DNA of 60,163 nucleotides from Bacteroidales bacterium (lineage in GTDB: Bacteria; Bacteroidota; Bacteroidia; Bacteroidales; WCHB1-69). Below, in pieces: positions 36,402 through 44,637 of this stretch (its first letter is position 1; each line of letters starts with the position of its first letter). Below the pieces are notes generated by a model. It was not told the origin of the DNA. It searched no databases and saw nothing but the letters and a program-made list of their open reading frames with translations. The translations under genes and the position numbers were made by a program. The stretch covers positions 1-60,163 of the forward strand of contig JAITUN010000023.1 in NCBI GenBank assembly GCA_031286285.1, in the 5' to 3' direction.

Positions 36402-37475
36402 ATGAAAAAAGTACACAATTTTAACGCAGGACCATGCGTATTGCCCAGAGAAGCAGTCAACACAGCTATTGAAGCCTTAACAGATTTTGCAGGAACCGGG
36501 ATGTCGGTTATCGAAGTTTCTCACCGTTCCAAAGAATGGGAAGCCCAAATGGCTGAGTGCGAGGCATTATGGAGAGAACTATTGGAAATCCCCGAAAACT
36601 ACAAAGTATTGTTCCTTGGTGGAGGCGCAAGTATGCAGTTCTGCATGGTGCCTTTCAACCTGATGGAAAAGAAAGCCGCCTACTTGGAAACCGGAGTTTG
36701 GGCTAAAAAAGCGTTCAAGGAAGCCAAAGGCTTCGGCGAAGCTGTAAAAGTAGCCACTTCCGAAGACAAAATCTATTCCTATATCCCGAAAGGATACGAA
36801 ATACCAAAAGATGCCGACTATTTCCACATCACTACTAACAACACCATCTATGGCACAGAAATTAAATACGATATGGACTCTCCCGTAACTTTAATTGCCG
36901 ATATGTCCTCCGATATTATGAGCCGTCCCGTGAATATTAAAAAATATGGATTAATCTACGGCGGTGCACAAAAAAATGTGGGACCTGCGGGCGTTACTTT
37001 CGTTATTGTTCGCGAAGACCTTCTCGGAAAAGTAACTCGCTATATTCCTACTATGTTGGATTATAGAACCCATATTCCGGAAGGCTCCATGTTCAACACC
37101 CCTCCTGTTTTCTCTATCTTTGTAATGAAAGAAACCTTGAAATGGGTTAAGAAAATGGGCGGACTAAAAGCTATGCAAAAACATAACGAAGATAAAGCAG
37201 CCCTTCTTTACAACGAAATTGACAGAAACAGTATGTTCGTGGGAACTGCTGCGAAAGAAGACCGCTCTTTGATGAATGTTTGTTTCGTAATGACCGAACC
37301 CTACAAAGATAAAGAGGAAGACTTTATGAAATTTGCCAAAGAACGCGGCATGGTGGGTATTAAAGGACACCGCTCTGTAGGTGGGTTCCGCGCCTCAATC
37401 TACAATGCTTGCCCCGTTGATAGCATTAAAGCGTTGGTGGAATGTATGCAAGAGTTTGAAAAACTGAACAAATAG
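36402..37475 (+). CDS. serC: Phosphoserine aminotransferase
   Basis: PLP enzyme of serine (and pyridoxal) synthesis; 357 residues. Signatures: [47 protein letters not shown], and the PLP-lysine region [16 protein letters not shown] (lysine at about 191). C-terminal [18 protein letters not shown] is diagnostic. No serA follows; it ends at a strong terminator. Confidence 0.97.
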   Translation: MKKVHNFNAGPCVLPREAVNTAIEALTDFAGTGMSVIEVSHRSKEWEAQMAECEALWRELLEIPENYKVLFLGGGASMQFCMVPFNLMEKKAAYLETGVWAKKAFKEAKGFGEAVKVATSEDKIYSYIPKGYEIPKDADYFHITTNNTIYGTEIKYDMDSPVTLIADMSSDIMSRPVNIKKYGLIYGGAQKNVGPAGVTFVIVREDLLGKVTRYIPTMLDYRTHIPEGSMFNTPPVFSIFVMKETLKWVKKMGGLKAMQKHNEDKAALLYNEIDRNSMFVGTAAKEDRSLMNVCFVMTEPYKDKEEDFMKFAKERGMVGIKGHRSVGGFRASIYNACPVDSIKALVECMQEFEKLNK

Positions 37476-37507
37476 ACAAATAAGGTTTGACCATTTTTGA
37501 AGATTTT

Positions 37508-37554
37508 AACCTGAAAATATTTTTTTAAGTATTTTCAGGTTAATTTTTTTTTTT
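37508..37554 (+). terminator. Terminator of serC
   Basis: AACCTGAAAAT (37508-37518) pairs with ATTTTCAGGTT (37531-37541), followed by a run of about 11 Ts. A classical intrinsic terminator. Confidence 0.85.
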
Positions 37555-37561
37555 ACTTTTG
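37554..37561 (+). promoter_or_regulatory. Promoter -7 box ahead of a structured RNA
   Basis: TACTTTTG followed by CACCC, directly after the serC terminator and with no reading frame behind it for 340 bp, which suggests an RNA gene. Confidence 0.6.
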
Positions 37562-37567
37562 CACCCG

Positions 37568-37812
37568 ATTTGCATTTTCTATTTTATATATACTGCTAAT
37601 CTATAAATCCTACCGAAGCTCTGTAAATCAGCGTTCTTTGTTTCTTACAATATTAAAGCGTTTTTTCTTTATTTCTTGTTCTTGAAATTTCGACAATTTA
37701 AAGTTCCCAAGAGTAAAGTAGTAAACGTTCACGCCAAGCGTGGACTTTACTTTATTTGGGAACAGGTCGTCGAAAACCTCAAGAACAGATAAAAAGAGTG
37801 CCACGTTTTTTT
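37568..37812 (+). ncRNA. Candidate structured non-coding RNA
   Basis: Bases 37677-37787 fold into a five-segment rod: TGTTCTTGA/TCAAGAACA, TTCGAC/GTCGAA, GTTCCCAA/TTGGGAAC, AGTAAAGT/ACTTTACT and a tip CACGC-caa-GCGTG. All arms are perfect and separated only by small internal loops. A -7 box lies at 37554-37561, and AGTGCCACG followed by seven Ts ends at 37812; that AGTGCCACG can pair with CGTGGACT in the rod tip (one bulge). A long rod with its own promoter is reminiscent of 6S-type RNAs, but I cannot confirm a family. No coding frame is seen in 37476-37902. Confidence 0.55.
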
Positions 37813-37832
37813 ATTGGAAAAAATTGAGAAAA

Positions 37833-37867
37833 ACCATTAACCACTAACCATTAATCATTAACCACTA
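37833..37867. repeat. Heptanucleotide tandem repeat, 5 units
   Basis: ACCATTA, ACCACTA, ACCATTA, ATCATTA, ACCACTA with exact 7-bp period, 36 bp before the start of the interrupted zinc-ribbon gene. Confidence 0.85.
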
Positions 37868-37902
37868 TAAAAGTTGCGCCCGATACGAATCAGGGATAAA
37901 AT

Positions 37903-38811
37903 ATGAAAAAGGTAGTTTTAATTTTAATTCTATCATTGTTGAGTATATTGGTATATGCTCAAGATTACATCATTTTGAGAAGTGGTGAGCAAATCATAGC
38001 GATAGTGATAGAAGAATCTAGTACAGAAGTCCGATACAAGCTATTTGAACGTCCTAATGGACGTACCAGAATAGTGTCACGTGCAGATGTTATATCCATC
38101 AAATACGACGACGAACCGTGGGATGATCCCATAAATGAAACAAGTAAACCGAAACCAGCAAATGAAGCAAATGAAAAACAAGTAGCAACCTCCGATGTGA
38201 AAGAAATTAAAAATTGCCCATATTGTGGCGAAGAAATATTAGCAGTGGCTACAAAATGTAAACATTGTGGCGAATTTTTAGACAAAACAGCAACGAGTAG
38301 AAAGCAAGCAACAGTAAATGCTACAAATTGTGCAAAGTAGACTGCTTTTGGTTTGGATATTGGATTTGGAGGCTCTATCGAAACAATTAATAATAACAAA
38401 TTTCCAACATCATATTTTGCCTCGGCTTTAGGTATTCGTGTGATGCATCATTTCAATCCTTATTTTGGCATAGACTTTTTAAAAATAAATTGGATAACCG
38501 ATGTTTTGGATTCTAAATCTGACAATAACTGGCTAATGAGATTACAAATTATGCCCGGAATCCGTGGCAATTCACCTGTTTTTTTTAAATGTATGTCTGT
38601 GTATTCCGCTTTTAGGTTGGGTTATGGAATGACCTTCGTTCCCCATGTATCTCATTTTAAAGGTTTGTGTTTAGAAACCGAACTTGGTTTGAATCTTACA
38701 CCTACTGTTTTTGCCGGATTTGCCTACAACTATCATCAATATTTTGGACTTGATTTTAAACGTGCATTGCATACATTATCATTCCGATTAGGCTTTAATC
38801 TTGGAAAATAA
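37903..38811 (+). pseudogene. Secreted zinc-ribbon/beta-barrel protein split by an amber codon
   Basis: One continuous frame is broken only by TAG at 38338-38340. The first part (145 residues) has a signal peptide (ILVYAQ), a beta domain DYIILRSGEQIIAIVIEES typical of Bacteroidota secreted proteins, and a zinc ribbon NCPYCGEEI with CKHCGEFL at about 105-127. After the stop the same frame continues TAFGLDIGFGG and a beta-barrel-like segment of about 155 residues ending LSFRLGFNLGK. An internal ATG at 38353 could restart without a signal peptide, so the second half would not be exported. The simplest explanation is a CAG to TAG change. Readthrough or sequencing error are alternatives. Confidence 0.75.
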
Positions 38812-39138
38812 TTGGTGGTCGCTTTACCAAGTTTTTAATATCGTGTGCCGAGCCATGTTCAGTAAGGTGGTGAAAGAATGAACGTAATACTCTGTGTAAA
38901 TCTGTGTAAATCTGCGGACAAAAATTTGCTGACGCAATTCTATCAAATTTTTCTCCCATAAACACCGGATTTTCTTTATAAGAATTGATGAAATACTCTT
39001 TACAAAATATGCACGGGAGTAAGTATCCCCAATTCATCAATTTCAACACCACCTGAAAAAAATATATTTTTGCAGACCAAATTTTGAAAAAAAACAAACT
39101 TTGGTTGTAAAATATAGATCAACAATATACTTATAAGC
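38812..39138. other. Intergenic region before folD
   Basis: No gene is seen. It holds a repeated AT-rich tract (CTGTGTAAATCTGTGTAAATC, split as two TCTGTGTAAA units near 38890), a hairpin AATTGATGAA/TTCATCAATT (38983-39042), the folD -7 box (39065-39072) and a leader hairpin ACCAAATTTTG/CAAACTTTGGT just after it. Confidence 0.5.
39065..39072 (+). promoter_or_regulatory. Promoter -7 box of folD
   Basis: TATTTTTG followed by CAGACC; the leader of about 60 nt carries a 10-bp hairpin (39075-39109) of unknown role. Confidence 0.6.
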
Positions 39139-40014
39139 ATGACAATAATAGACGGCAAACTGTTAGCACAAGAGATAAAACACGAGATTGCAACAAAAGT
39201 AGCATCTTTCATTGACGAAGGGAAAAGCGCTCCTCATTTGGCGGTAGTGATCGCCGGAGATGACGGCGCATCGTTGACCTACGTGGAGAGCATCAAAAAG
39301 AACACCAAAGAGGTAGGATTCCTCTGTTCTGCGTATCAATTTCCGGCTTCTATAAGTGAAAGAGAACTTTTAGAAGCGATTGATTTCATAAATCATGATG
39401 ATGAAATAGATGGGTGTATTGTGCAACTGCCGCTTCCCAAACATATTGACAAACAAAAGGTAGTTCAAAAAATCTATCCTAAAAAAGATGTGGATTGTTT
39501 TCATACTGAAAATATAGGAAAATTGGTATTGGGCGAGGATGGCTTTCTTCCGGCAACACCCAATGCCGTAATGGAACTTCTAAAACGGTATGAAATAGAA
39601 ACCACCGGGAAAAACTGTGTGGTGGTGGGCAGAAGCAACATCGTGGGGAAACCGTTGGCATTGTTGTTAGTGCAAAACACCCCTCATGCTGATGCTACCG
39701 TAACGATTTGCCATAGCAAAACTAAGAATATGAAAGAGGTATGCGCCCAAGCCGATATTCTTTTGGTGGCTATTGGAAAACCCGAATTTATTACCGCAGA
39801 ATATGTTAAGAAAGATGCAGTAGTGATTGATGTAGGTATCCATCGCATTGAAGATAAGAACTCAGAAAAAGGATATAGAATTTGCGGTGATGTGAAGTTT
39901 AGCGAAGTATCGAAAAAATGCAGGGCGATTACTCCTGTGCCGGGAGGGGTAGGCTCGGTTACAATGGCTTGTTTGCTGAAGAATACCCTGAAAGCGTATC
40001 AACAAAAACTATAA
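39139..40014 (+). CDS. folD: Methylene-THF dehydrogenase/cyclohydrolase
   Basis: Bifunctional one-carbon enzyme converting 5,10-methylene-THF to 10-formyl-THF; 291 residues. Signatures: TYVESIKKNTKEVGF with the catalytic lysine, DGCIVQLPLPKHID, KDVDCFHTENIGKL, PATPNAVMELL, VVVGRSNIVGKPLALLL and ITPVPGGVGSVTMACLL. The leader hairpin may regulate it, but no known folate riboswitch is recognised. Confidence 0.97.
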   Translation: MTIIDGKLLAQEIKHEIATKVASFIDEGKSAPHLAVVIAGDDGASLTYVESIKKNTKEVGFLCSAYQFPASISERELLEAIDFINHDDEIDGCIVQLPLPKHIDKQKVVQKIYPKKDVDCFHTENIGKLVLGEDGFLPATPNAVMELLKRYEIETTGKNCVVVGRSNIVGKPLALLLVQNTPHADATVTICHSKTKNMKEVCAQADILLVAIGKPEFITAEYVKKDAVVIDVGIHRIEDKNSEKGYRICGDVKFSEVSKKCRAITPVPGGVGSVTMACLLKNTLKAYQQKL

Positions 40015-40021
40015 TCCAAAC

Positions 40022-40049
40022 GTAAGGGCGTAAAATTTTTTGCCCTTAC
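40022..40049 (+). terminator. Stem-loop after folD
   Basis: GTAAGGGC pairs with GCCCTTAC (8 bp) around an AT loop, 8 nt after the folD stop. Confidence 0.55.
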
Positions 40050-40071
40050 ACCACACTTAGGCTAAAAAGTA

Positions 40072-40079
40072 TATTTTTG
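40072..40079 (+). promoter_or_regulatory. Promoter -7 box of the tRNA gene
   Basis: TATTTTTG followed by CCGCCCC; predicted start 4-5 nt before the mature tRNA 5' end. Confidence 0.7.
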
Positions 40080-40089
40080 CCGCCCCTTA

Positions 40090-40164
40090 CGGGATATAGC
40101 GTAGTCCGGTTATCGCGCCTGCTTTGGGAGCAGGAGGTCGCAAGTTCGAATCTTGCTATCCCGA
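40090..40164 (+). tRNA. tRNA-Pro(UGG)
   Basis: Full cloverleaf: acceptor CGGGATA/TATCCCG, anticodon stem CCTGC/GCAGG with loop TTTGGGA (anticodon TGG at 40125-40127), T arm GCAAG/CTTGC with loop TTCGAAT, and discriminator A. The CCA end is not encoded. It has its own promoter and terminator. Confidence 0.96.
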
Positions 40165-40175
40165 CGTTCAAAATC

Positions 40176-40208
40176 AAACAGTTACAAAAATCTTGTAACT
40201 GTTTTTTT
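40176..40208 (+). terminator. Terminator of tRNA-Pro
   Basis: AAACAGTTACAA pairs with TTGTAACTGTTT (12 bp, 5-nt loop), running into a T tract, 12 nt after the tRNA. Confidence 0.85.
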
Positions 40209-40271
40209 GTTGAATTTGAACAGATAATTTTATTTTTTTTCTATAGAACTCATTATTTTTCAAATTTTTCA

Positions 40272-40279
40272 TATTTTTG
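40272..40279 (+). promoter_or_regulatory. Promoter -7 box of the bactofilin operon
   Basis: TATTTTTG followed by CGC, 25 bp before the ATG at 40305. Confidence 0.6.
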
Positions 40280-40304
40280 CGCATATTTCAAAAAAAACAA
40301 ATTT

Positions 40305-40685
40305 ATGGCAAAAAATTTAGAACAGGAAGAGATTGGCGGCATTAATATCATAGCCGCAGGAACTACACTTACAGGAGATTTAGTCTCTGCCGGAGATTGT
40401 AGAATTGACGGCACTTTAAAAGGTAACATTACTTCTAATTCAAAGATCTTTATTGGAAAAACAGGAATGATTGAAGGTAAAATAAAATGCCAAGCTATTG
40501 AAATTGAAGGGGATGCAAAAGCTGAAATTAATGCAACCGAAATTCTCTCTTTAAAAGCGTCAGCTATTTTAACGGGAAATGTACGTGTTAGTAAAATTTC
40601 TATTGAACCCGGAGCCAATTTTGTAGGAAATTGTGTAATGCAAAATCCATCACCAACACCCATACCTGGCATTGAAAATGAATAG
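40305..40685 (+). CDS. Bactofilin
   Basis: A 126-residue polymer-forming cytoskeletal protein. The right-handed beta-helix core is seen in INIIAAGTTLTGDLVSAGDCRIDGTLKGNI, then IGKTGMIEGKIKCQAIEIEG and LKASAILTGNVRVSKI; short disordered ends flank it (NPSPTPIPGIE at the C-terminus). The start was set at the ATG after the -7 box; the open frame upstream only runs through the tRNA gene. It begins a four-gene cluster (bactofilin, AtpZ-like, membrane protein, acyltransferase). Confidence 0.93.
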   Translation: MAKNLEQEEIGGINIIAAGTTLTGDLVSAGDCRIDGTLKGNITSNSKIFIGKTGMIEGKIKCQAIEIEGDAKAEINATEILSLKASAILTGNVRVSKISIEPGANFVGNCVMQNPSPTPIPGIENE

Positions 40686-40697
40686 TTATTCTCACGG

Positions 40698-40910
40698 ATG
40701 AATAAGAATAATAGTACTTCAAATGGAGCTAATTACTTAGGATTAGCTTTTCAAATGGGAATAATTATTTTTTTAGCCACTTATGGAGGGATAAAATTAG
40801 ATAAAATAACAGGAAATCACCACATTTTCACTATTCTGCTCTCGCTGCTTTCAATCATACTAATGTTGTACTATATAATACATAAAGAAACCCGTAAAAA
40901 GAAAAAATAA
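40698..40910 (+). CDS. AtpZ/AtpI-family small membrane protein
   Basis: A 70-residue protein with two transmembrane helices (about 15-33 and 42-60) and the family-like GLAFQMGIIIFLATYGGIKLD pattern. Members usually precede the F0F1 ATP synthase genes and aid c-ring assembly or Mg2+ uptake. Here it follows bactofilin, as often in Bacteroidota, but no atp genes come after. Its stop overlaps the next start (TAATG). Confidence 0.8.
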   Translation: MNKNNSTSNGANYLGLAFQMGIIIFLATYGGIKLDKITGNHHIFTILLSLLSIILMLYYIIHKETRKKKK

Positions 40911-41287
40911 TGAGTAAAATCCCAATTCGTAAATTTGCTTACCGTTTAATTATCTTTTCTATAATTATGACTATACTTGGCGTTCTTTTTCAATGGATAT
41001 TTCCACTATATTCATCTAAAGCAATCCCTTTTATAGTCATTTTTTTCTTTATTATTACCATGTTTTCTTTATTTATTGTTTTAAGAAAATCAAGCCAAGT
41101 TTCTGGGAAAAAATTTATTGCCGGCTATATGCTGTCTCGAATTGTTAAAATGCTCTCTATTCTAATCTTTCTAATTTTGTATATGACTTTTAATAAAGAA
41201 GACCGAATAAAATTTGCCGGCGCATTTCTCGTTATCTATTTTTTCTATTCAATTTTTGAAATCTTTGCGCTTAAAAAAGAACAATGA
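40910..41287 (+). CDS. Four-helix membrane protein next to AtpZ
   Basis: A 125-residue hydrophobic protein with about four transmembrane segments (12-33, 38-58, 78-95, 102-120). It occupies the position of the small AtpI-like hypothetical between AtpZ and atpB in related genomes; the sequence alone does not give a function. It overlaps the AtpZ-like gene by one base and the acyltransferase by four bases (ATGA), so these three are translationally coupled. Confidence 0.75.
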   Translation: MSKIPIRKFAYRLIIFSIIMTILGVLFQWIFPLYSSKAIPFIVIFFFIITMFSLFIVLRKSSQVSGKKFIAGYMLSRIVKMLSILIFLILYMTFNKEDRIKFAGAFLVIYFFYSIFEIFALKKEQ

Positions 41288-42426
41288 AACATCAATTCGA
41301 AAACATTCGCCCATATTCTGAAATAGAAACCATGGTGGCGGTAAAAAAACTATTTACCAACGATAATTTTATTAAACAATTGACTTTCTTTGAAGATAAA
41401 ATTAATATAAAAAATTGGGTAAATGAAGTGATATGCTGCAAAAATCAATTTGAATTTCACTTAGCTTTTGCTAATAAAGTATTCCTTTATTTTGCAGAAA
41501 AAACATGTACACAAATCCATTATTCAGGAATTGAAAATATTAACCTTGAAAATCAATACCTGTTTATTAGTAATCATAGAGATATTGTATTGGATTCTTC
41601 ATTTCTGCAAATCTACTATTTTAAAAATGGATATGATGAAACTCGTTCTGCCATTGGAGACAACCTCCTTTCAACTCCTCTCTTTGTTGAATTAGCACGT
41701 ATACACAAAATGTTTGTTGTACTTCGTTCTGGTACTTCAAAAGAAAAAATTTACAACACTCGCCAATTGTCTAATTACATTTATAAAAGTATTTTTGAAG
41801 AAAAAGAATCAGTGTGGATTGCTCAAAGAAATGGAAGAACTAAGAACGGAGATGATAAAACCCAACAAGGACTTTTGAAGATGTTGACTTTAGCTTCTCC
41901 AAACAACCCTTTACAATCTATTAAACAAATGAATATTACACCTGTTACTGTTTCTTATCAATATGAACCCTGCGCCCAACTTAAAGCACGTGAATTGGCG
42001 CTCTCAGAAAATACCCCTTATACTAAACAAGAAGGTGAAGATACCAAAAGTATCATTAAAGGAATTACTGACTTTAAAGGAGATGTACATTTTGTTATTG
42101 GAAAACCTTTACAAAAAGAATTTAAAAATATTCCGTCAGAACTTTCTTTAAACGAAAAACTCACACTGCTTTGTTTGCACATTGACAAACAAATGTACGA
42201 GAATTATTTTCTATTTCCACAAAACTATATCGCATTCGACATTCAAGAAAACTCTACTAGGTTTTCTAAACATTATTCGCAAAATGAAAAAACTGCTTTT
42301 ATTTATTATCTAAATGAACAATCTATTATTCAAGATGTTTCTAAAGATAAAATGATGAAATATTTATTAGATATTTATGCAAATCCAGTGAGAAATAGAT
42401 TTAATATTAATAATTTATGCGATTGA
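41284..42426 (+). CDS. PlsC-type 1-acylglycerol-3-phosphate acyltransferase-like protein
   Basis: A 380-residue protein with a PlsC-like acyltransferase core: YLFISNHRDIVLDSSFLQ (N-H-R-D motif in place of the usual HxxxxD), FVVLRSGTSKEKIYN, and VWIAQRNGRTKNGDDKTQQGLL. The C-terminal part is less conserved. It likely acylates glycerophospholipid precursors or a related lipid. It is the last gene of the coupled set and starts by ATGA overlap. It may be the non-standard member of the PlsC family found in Bacteroidota. Confidence 0.8.
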   Translation: MKHQFENIRPYSEIETMVAVKKLFTNDNFIKQLTFFEDKINIKNWVNEVICCKNQFEFHLAFANKVFLYFAEKTCTQIHYSGIENINLENQYLFISNHRDIVLDSSFLQIYYFKNGYDETRSAIGDNLLSTPLFVELARIHKMFVVLRSGTSKEKIYNTRQLSNYIYKSIFEEKESVWIAQRNGRTKNGDDKTQQGLLKMLTLASPNNPLQSIKQMNITPVTVSYQYEPCAQLKARELALSENTPYTKQEGEDTKSIIKGITDFKGDVHFVIGKPLQKEFKNIPSELSLNEKLTLLCLHIDKQMYENYFLFPQNYIAFDIQENSTRFSKHYSQNEKTAFIYYLNEQSIIQDVSKDKMMKYLLDIYANPVRNRFNINNLCD

Positions 42427-42485
42427 ACCCTTATGAAAAATCTTTTAAGAATACATCTATTGCAATTTCTTCAACGTTTTGAATC

Positions 42486-42938
42486 ATGAAAAAAAAACTT
42501 TTTTTGTTAGTATGCATCATTATTTTGACAATTGTTGCTATTTTTGGACAAAGTAACAGAGCAACTAATGAATATGGACAACTCCTTTGGCAATATCATC
42601 AAAATGTTTCAATTGATGATGAAAATCAGAATACAATTATCGTAACTTTTGTTTTTACTAATGGAAAAAGTCAAATAGCAATTACGTTGAGACAAGAACT
42701 TTTTAATTCTTACTGTGATTGGTTTGAAACATCAGGTATGCAACTAGAAAAAGAAGAACATGTAGTTTTTATTACAGCAAATTTGTCTCCCTACCAATCT
42801 GTCGTTTGGAAATATAAGTTAACAACAAAACCTATTGATAATGAATTGATTGCCGAGCGCTCAGCACTCCTCATTTTAAATGAAAATTTTGAAGTACAAA
42901 AAGAGAAAATCCCGGAAATAAGGATTGTTAAGAATTAG
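42486..42938 (+). CDS. Small secreted protein of unknown function
   Basis: A 150-residue protein with a signal peptide of about 20 residues (IVAIFGQS). The mature part is mostly beta (TIIVTFVFTNGKSQIAITL, HVVFITANLSPYQSVVWKYKL) with one cysteine. I do not recognise it. It lies 59 bp after the acyltransferase, and no promoter box is clear. Confidence 0.7.
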   Translation: MKKKLFLLVCIIILTIVAIFGQSNRATNEYGQLLWQYHQNVSIDDENQNTIIVTFVFTNGKSQIAITLRQELFNSYCDWFETSGMQLEKEEHVVFITANLSPYQSVVWKYKLTTKPIDNELIAERSALLILNENFEVQKEKIPEIRIVKN

Positions 42939-43017
42939 CTTAAGATAATTAAAATAAATAACAGCCCTCTATTCTTTGAAAAAATAAAAATAATGAGTTT
43001 TTTTTGAATTCCAAAAT

Positions 43018-43698
43018 ATGGATAATATCTTACGCAAATCTTTAACTAAACACTTGGAATCTTTTCTAACAGAAGAGCGAAAGCTTTTGTTACACAAAGT
43101 TTTAGAAAATAGAACGAGACATATTACGGTGGTGGTTGAAGACCTGTATCAAACGCAAAATATCAGCGCAGTTATGCGCTCTTGCGAATGTGTGGGGATT
43201 CAAGATATTCATATTGTGGAAGGTGAAAACGACTTTCAAATTCATAAAGCTATCGCTATGGGCGCAGATAAATGGCTCTCAATTACCCATTACCAAAAAG
43301 AAAACGACCCGATGCTCTCTTGTATTAATGACTTGAAATCAAAAGGATACACCATTGTGGCAACCTTGCCTGACAATAACTGTTGTTTGTTAGATGAACT
43401 CAGCTTGGAAAAACCGATTGCTTTTCTTTTCGGGACGGAACTCACCGGATTATCTAAAGAAGCCGTTGCTGCTGCCGACAAAACTGTAAAAATTCCCATG
43501 CACGGCTTTACCAACAGTTTTAACATCTCAAACTCAGTGGCTATTATCGTAAGTCATTGTATTGAAAAGTTAAGAAATTCTGATATCTGTTGGCAACTCT
43601 CACAAGAAGAAAAAGAAGAACTCCTTTTTGAATGGGTTCAGAAATCTCTAAACAAACCGGAATTGTTGATTAAAAGGTATTTGGAGCAATTTTATTAA
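43018..43698 (+). CDS. TrmH/SpoU-family RNA 2'-O-methyltransferase
   Basis: A 226-residue SPOUT methyltransferase. Motifs: HITVVVEDLYQTQNISAVMRSCECVG (motif 1), IAFLFGTELTGLSKEAVA (motif 2) and IPMHGFTNSFNISNSVAIIV (motif 3, with the trefoil-knot asparagine/serine pattern). The flanking helical N- and C-terminal extensions resemble TrmH (tRNA Gm18) rather than TrmL. The 3' end overlaps the convergent aroE by 29 bp. Confidence 0.9.
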   Translation: MDNILRKSLTKHLESFLTEERKLLLHKVLENRTRHITVVVEDLYQTQNISAVMRSCECVGIQDIHIVEGENDFQIHKAIAMGADKWLSITHYQKENDPMLSCINDLKSKGYTIVATLPDNNCCLLDELSLEKPIAFLFGTELTGLSKEAVAAADKTVKIPMHGFTNSFNISNSVAIIVSHCIEKLRNSDICWQLSQEEKEELLFEWVQKSLNKPELLIKRYLEQFY

Positions 43699-44473
43699 AT
43701 AACTCCCAACTTGCATCTGCTTGTGCTTTAAGCATGGTAATACCATTGATTGTAATAGCGCCTCGTTTATTTCCTTCTTTCAAAAATAGAGTTTCAGCAG
43801 GATTATAGATCAAATCTATTAAGATATGGTTTTTGCTTATCGCATGATAAGGAATTAGAGGAATGGTATCAATATTTGGAAACATCCCAAGGGGAGTTGT
43901 ATTAATGATAAATCTATATTGATTCAAGATCTCTTCATTTAATTCATTGTATGTAATAGTTTTATGAGTTTTATTTCGAGAAACAATTTGATAAGGAATC
44001 TCTCTTTGTTGTAAAACATAACCTACCGTGTTTGCCGAACCTCCTGAACCGAGAATGAGAGCTGAATTTTGAATTTTGAATTTTGAATTTTGAATTTTAG
44101 TTTTCTGTTTTTGTATTCTGACTTCTAACAGCTTCATTGTCTCTTCAAATCCCACTACATCAGTGTTATACCCTATCCATTTATTATTTTTTTTGATCAC
44201 GCAATTTACGGTTCCAATTTCTTCAGCAAGGGAATCTATTTCATCTAAATAGGAAATAATCTCTATTTTGTAGGGTGTTGTTACATTTAAACAAACTAAT
44301 GATGGAAGTTTAAACAATTCTTTAACCTTATCTATCTTTTCAAGTGAAAATAATTTGTATTCGATATTGCTAATTTTTTTCTGAAGAAATTTTTCGCCAA
44401 AATATTGTTGAGAAAAACTATGAGATAAAGATTTCCCGATTAGCCCAAAAGTCTTTAAATGGATGTTATTCAT
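43670..44473 (-). CDS. aroE: Shikimate dehydrogenase
   Basis: Reduces 3-dehydroshikimate with NADPH in aromatic amino-acid synthesis; 267 residues. N-terminal FGLIGKSLSHSFSQQYF binds the substrate; GTVNCVIKKNNKWIGYNTDVVGF carries catalytic-region residues; ALILGSGGSANTVGYVL is the NADP site, and NTTPLGMFP follows. Directly before the NADP site, a five-unit heptamer tract (44064-44098) encodes KIQNSKFKIQNSA in the linker between the two domains. Confidence 0.95.
   Translation of the reverse strand: MNNIHLKTFGLIGKSLSHSFSQQYFGEKFLQKKISNIEYKLFSLEKIDKVKELFKLPSLVCLNVTTPYKIEIISYLDEIDSLAEEIGTVNCVIKKNNKWIGYNTDVVGFEETMKLLEVRIQKQKTKIQNSKFKIQNSALILGSGGSANTVGYVLQQREIPYQIVSRNKTHKTITYNELNEEILNQYRFIINTTPLGMFPNIDTIPLIPYHAISKNHILIDLIYNPAETLFLKEGNKRGAITINGITMLKAQADASWELFNKIAPNTF
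44064..44098 (-). repeat. Heptanucleotide tandem repeat inside aroE, 5 units
   Basis: Five exact GAATTTT units (plus-strand reading) with a 7-bp period. Because 7 is not a multiple of 3, gaining or losing one unit would shift the aroE frame. Confidence 0.92.
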
Positions 44474-44571
44474 GTATAATAGATTATAATAAATTTGGAT
44501 AACGTTTTTTATGACCTATTATTTTAGTTTTCAAATTTTCAATAACATTCAAAAAAACTCATTTTTTTGTG

Positions 44572-44579
44572 TATCTTCG
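44572..44579 (+). promoter_or_regulatory. Promoter -7 box of gyrA
   Basis: TATCTTCG followed by CACGC, a variant of TAnnTTTG, 58 bp before the ATG. Confidence 0.45.
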
Positions 44580-44637
44580 CACGCAATTTTGAAAAACGGT
44601 ATAGTATTTATATTCAATAGACAATTAGATAAATAAG

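Noticed and set aside
37568-37812. tmRNA, RNase P or SRP RNA
   Set aside because: No tRNA-like TTCGAAT arm with CCA, no RNase P conserved GAGGAAAGTCC box, and no SRP GGAAGGAAGCA loop.
39075-39109. THF riboswitch in the folD leader
   Set aside because: Only one imperfect hairpin is seen; none of the conserved core of known folate riboswitches is recognisable.
40077-40304. Bactofilin start upstream of the tRNA
   Set aside because: The frame simply remains open through tRNA-Pro and its terminator; the ATG at 40305 follows its own -7 box.
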